Part shown: one piece after another, positions 62,615-64,000 of the stretch
How positions within the stretch are numbered: position 1 is the first letter of the stretch
Layout of the letters: each line of letters starts with the position of its first letter
From: Xanthomonas indica
GTDB lineage: Bacteria; Pseudomonadota; Gammaproteobacteria; Xanthomonadales; Xanthomonadaceae
DNA length: 64,000 nt
Reading direction: 5' to 3'
Assembly (NCBI RefSeq): GCF_040529045.1
Contig: NZ_CP131914.1
Location: forward strand, 195,001 to 259,000
Made by a program: the position numbers and the translations under genes
Notes under the pieces: generated by a model
What the model was told of the DNA's origin: nothing
What the model saw: the letters and a program-made list of their open reading frames with translations, nothing else
Databases searched by the model: none

Positions 62615-64000
62615 ATGAGCGACTCCTTCTACCGCTATGACGTGATCGTGATCGGCGGCGGCCATGCCGGCACCGAGGCGGCGCTGGCGTCCGCGCGTGC
62701 CGGCGCGCGCACCCTGCTGCTGACCCACAACGTGGAGACGGTGGGGGCGATGAGCTGCAACCCGGCCATCGGCGGCATCGGCAAGGGCCACCTGGTCAAG
62801 GAGATCGACGCGCTGGGCGGGGCGATGGCGCAGGCCGCGGACCTGGCCGGCATCCAGTGGCGCACCCTCAACGCCTCCAAGGGCCCGGCGGTGCGCGCGA
62901 CCCGCTGCCAGGCCGACCGCAGCCTGTACCGCAGCGCGATCCGGCGCCTGGTCGAGGCACAGCCGAACCTGACCCTGTTCCAGGCCGCGGTGGACGACCT
63001 GGTCATGGACGGCGAGCGCGTGCGCGGCGTGCTGACCCAGACCGGGCTGCGCTTCGAGGCCGCGGCGGTGGTACTGACCGCCGGCACCTTCCTGGCCGGC
63101 AAGATCCATATCGGCCAGACCCAGTACGCCGGCGGCCGCGCCGGCGATCCACCGGCCACCGCGCTGGCGCAGGCGCTGCGCGACGGCCGCTTCGGCGTGG
63201 ACCGGCTCAAGACCGGCACCCCGCCACGCATCGACGGGCGCAGCCTGGACTACGCGGCGATGGAGGAACAGCCCGGCGACGATCCGCTGCCGGTGATGTC
63301 GTTCCTGGGGGAGGTCGCCCAGCATCCGCGCCAGGTCTCGTGCTGGATCACCCACACCACCGAGCGCACCCACGCCATCATCCGCGGCGCGCTGGACCGC
63401 TCGCCGCTGTACACCGGCCAGATCGAAGGCATCGGCCCGCGCTACTGCCCCTCGATCGAGGACAAGGTGGTGCGCTTCGCCGAGAAGGCCAGCCACCAGA
63501 TCTTCGTCGAGCCGGAAGGCCTGGACGTGGTCGAGATCTACCCCAACGGCATCTCCACCTCGCTGCCGTTCGACGTGCAGCTGGAGCTGGTGCGCTCGAT
63601 CCGCGGCTTCGAGCGCGCCCACATCACCCGCCCCGGCTACGCCATCGAATACGACTTCTTCGACCCGCGCGGGCTCAAGGCTTCGCTGGAGACCAAGGCC
63701 ATGCCCGGGCTGTTCTTCGCCGGGCAGATCAATGGCACCACCGGCTACGAGGAAGCGGCCGCGCAGGGCCTGATCGCCGGCCTCAACGCCGCGCGCCAGG
63801 TACGCGGGCTGGAGCCGTGGTCGCCGCGCCGCGACCAGGCCTACATCGGCGTGCTGATCGACGACCTGATCACCCACGGCACCAGCGAGCCGTACCGCAT
63901 GTTCACCAGCCGCGCCGAGTACCGGCTGCAGCTGCGCGAAGACAACGCCGACGCGCGCCTGACCGGCATCGGCCACGACCTGGGCATCGTCGACGAAATG
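62615..64000 (+). CDS. mnmG: tRNA uridine-5-carboxymethylaminomethyl modification enzyme MnmG (partial)
   Basis: MnmG, with MnmE, makes the cmnm5 modification on wobble uridine-34 of certain tRNAs. The first 462 residues are here (the full family length is about 630). They show the FAD-binding [10 protein letters not shown] (14-23), [50 protein letters not shown], the region [13 protein letters not shown] and the [20 protein letters not shown] block. The ATG at 62615 gives [19 protein letters not shown]. The gene is cut by the right edge, so the C-terminal helical domain is not seen. Confidence 0.97.
   Translation, partial: MSDSFYRYDVIVIGGGHAGTEAALASARAGARTLLLTHNVETVGAMSCNPAIGGIGKGHLVKEIDALGGAMAQAADLAGIQWRTLNASKGPAVRATRCQADRSLYRSAIRRLVEAQPNLTLFQAAVDDLVMDGERVRGVLTQTGLRFEAAAVVLTAGTFLAGKIHIGQTQYAGGRAGDPPATALAQALRDGRFGVDRLKTGTPPRIDGRSLDYAAMEEQPGDDPLPVMSFLGEVAQHPRQVSCWITHTTERTHAIIRGALDRSPLYTGQIEGIGPRYCPSIEDKVVRFAEKASHQIFVEPEGLDVVEIYPNGISTSLPFDVQLELVRSIRGFERAHITRPGYAIEYDFFDPRGLKASLETKAMPGLFFAGQINGTTGYEEAAAQGLIAGLNAARQVRGLEPWSPRRDQAYIGVLIDDLITHGTSEPYRMFTSRAEYRLQLREDNADARLTGIGHDLGIVDEM

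Overview
The window is about 64 kb of GC-rich chromosome from a gammaproteobacterium of the Xanthomonadaceae, most likely Xanthomonas. That placement is by inference from gene order (tyrS beside an rRNA operon leader, radC-coaBC-dut-phosphomannomutase, bioB-bioF-x-bioH-SDR-bioC, tandem TonB receptors), from GTAG-type palindromic intergenic repeats, and from a long membrane-anchored phosphomannomutase. No species is claimed. Nearly all of it reads as ordinary core chromosome; no phage, insertion sequence, integrase or CRISPR array was found.

Layout. 1-614: leader of an rRNA operon that runs off the left edge on the minus strand, driven by three tandem promoters about 100 bp apart. 615-7100: tyrS, then a cell-wall block (mepM endopeptidase, anmK anhydroMurNAc kinase, ampG muropeptide permease) and an xth-type exonuclease. 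7229-16266: pyrE, a secreted protein, a membrane-anchored phosphomannomutase/phosphoglucomutase, dut, coaBC, radC, argS and a SPOR protein. 16646-25647: an SDR, two tandem TonB-dependent receptors (the first with a Zur-like operator), a PNPOx-fold protein, and a three-gene DUF4865/tautomerase/CMD operon divergent from its LysR regulator. 25664-32599: an acyltransferase, divergent speA/speE with a nested dyad between them, a P-II gene, ubiK and comM. 33070-36558: two tandem secreted AttH/CrtC-like lipocalins and an alpha/beta hydrolase.

37116-48496, all minus strand: a complete two-partner secretion locus, with a 7TMR-DISM-type histidine kinase, an OmpR-type response regulator, the outer-membrane transporter and a 2174-residue adhesin carrying YDG repeats, two of which are essentially identical in DNA. 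A dyad with 20-bp centre spacing before the transporter gene is a candidate site for the regulator. 49026-50962: tRNA-Arg(CCG), ubiA and a lipoprotein. 51193-57788: comF divergent from a biotin cluster (bioB, bioF, a coupled small protein, bioH, an SDR lacking its catalytic Tyr and Lys, bioC). 57756-61426: an ArnT-like glycosyltransferase, an NTF2-like protein, a YdcF/SanA-like protein and a serine/threonine dehydratase-like enzyme. 61591-64000: a Tyr/Gly/Pro-rich lipoprotein and mnmG, cut by the right edge.

The most unusual feature lies between the last two genes. The minus strand carries a near-perfect sigma-54 (-24/-12) promoter at 62484-62500. It is followed by about 117 nt that fold into a long closed stem with an inner hairpin and end in a strong intrinsic terminator. 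This looks like a sigma-54-dependent small RNA with no coding capacity. The loop of its inner hairpin is perfectly complementary over 10 nt to the loop of a hairpin in the 3' UTR of the neighbouring lipoprotein gene, which suggests a kissing-loop interaction. This is the best candidate for an undescribed system in the window.
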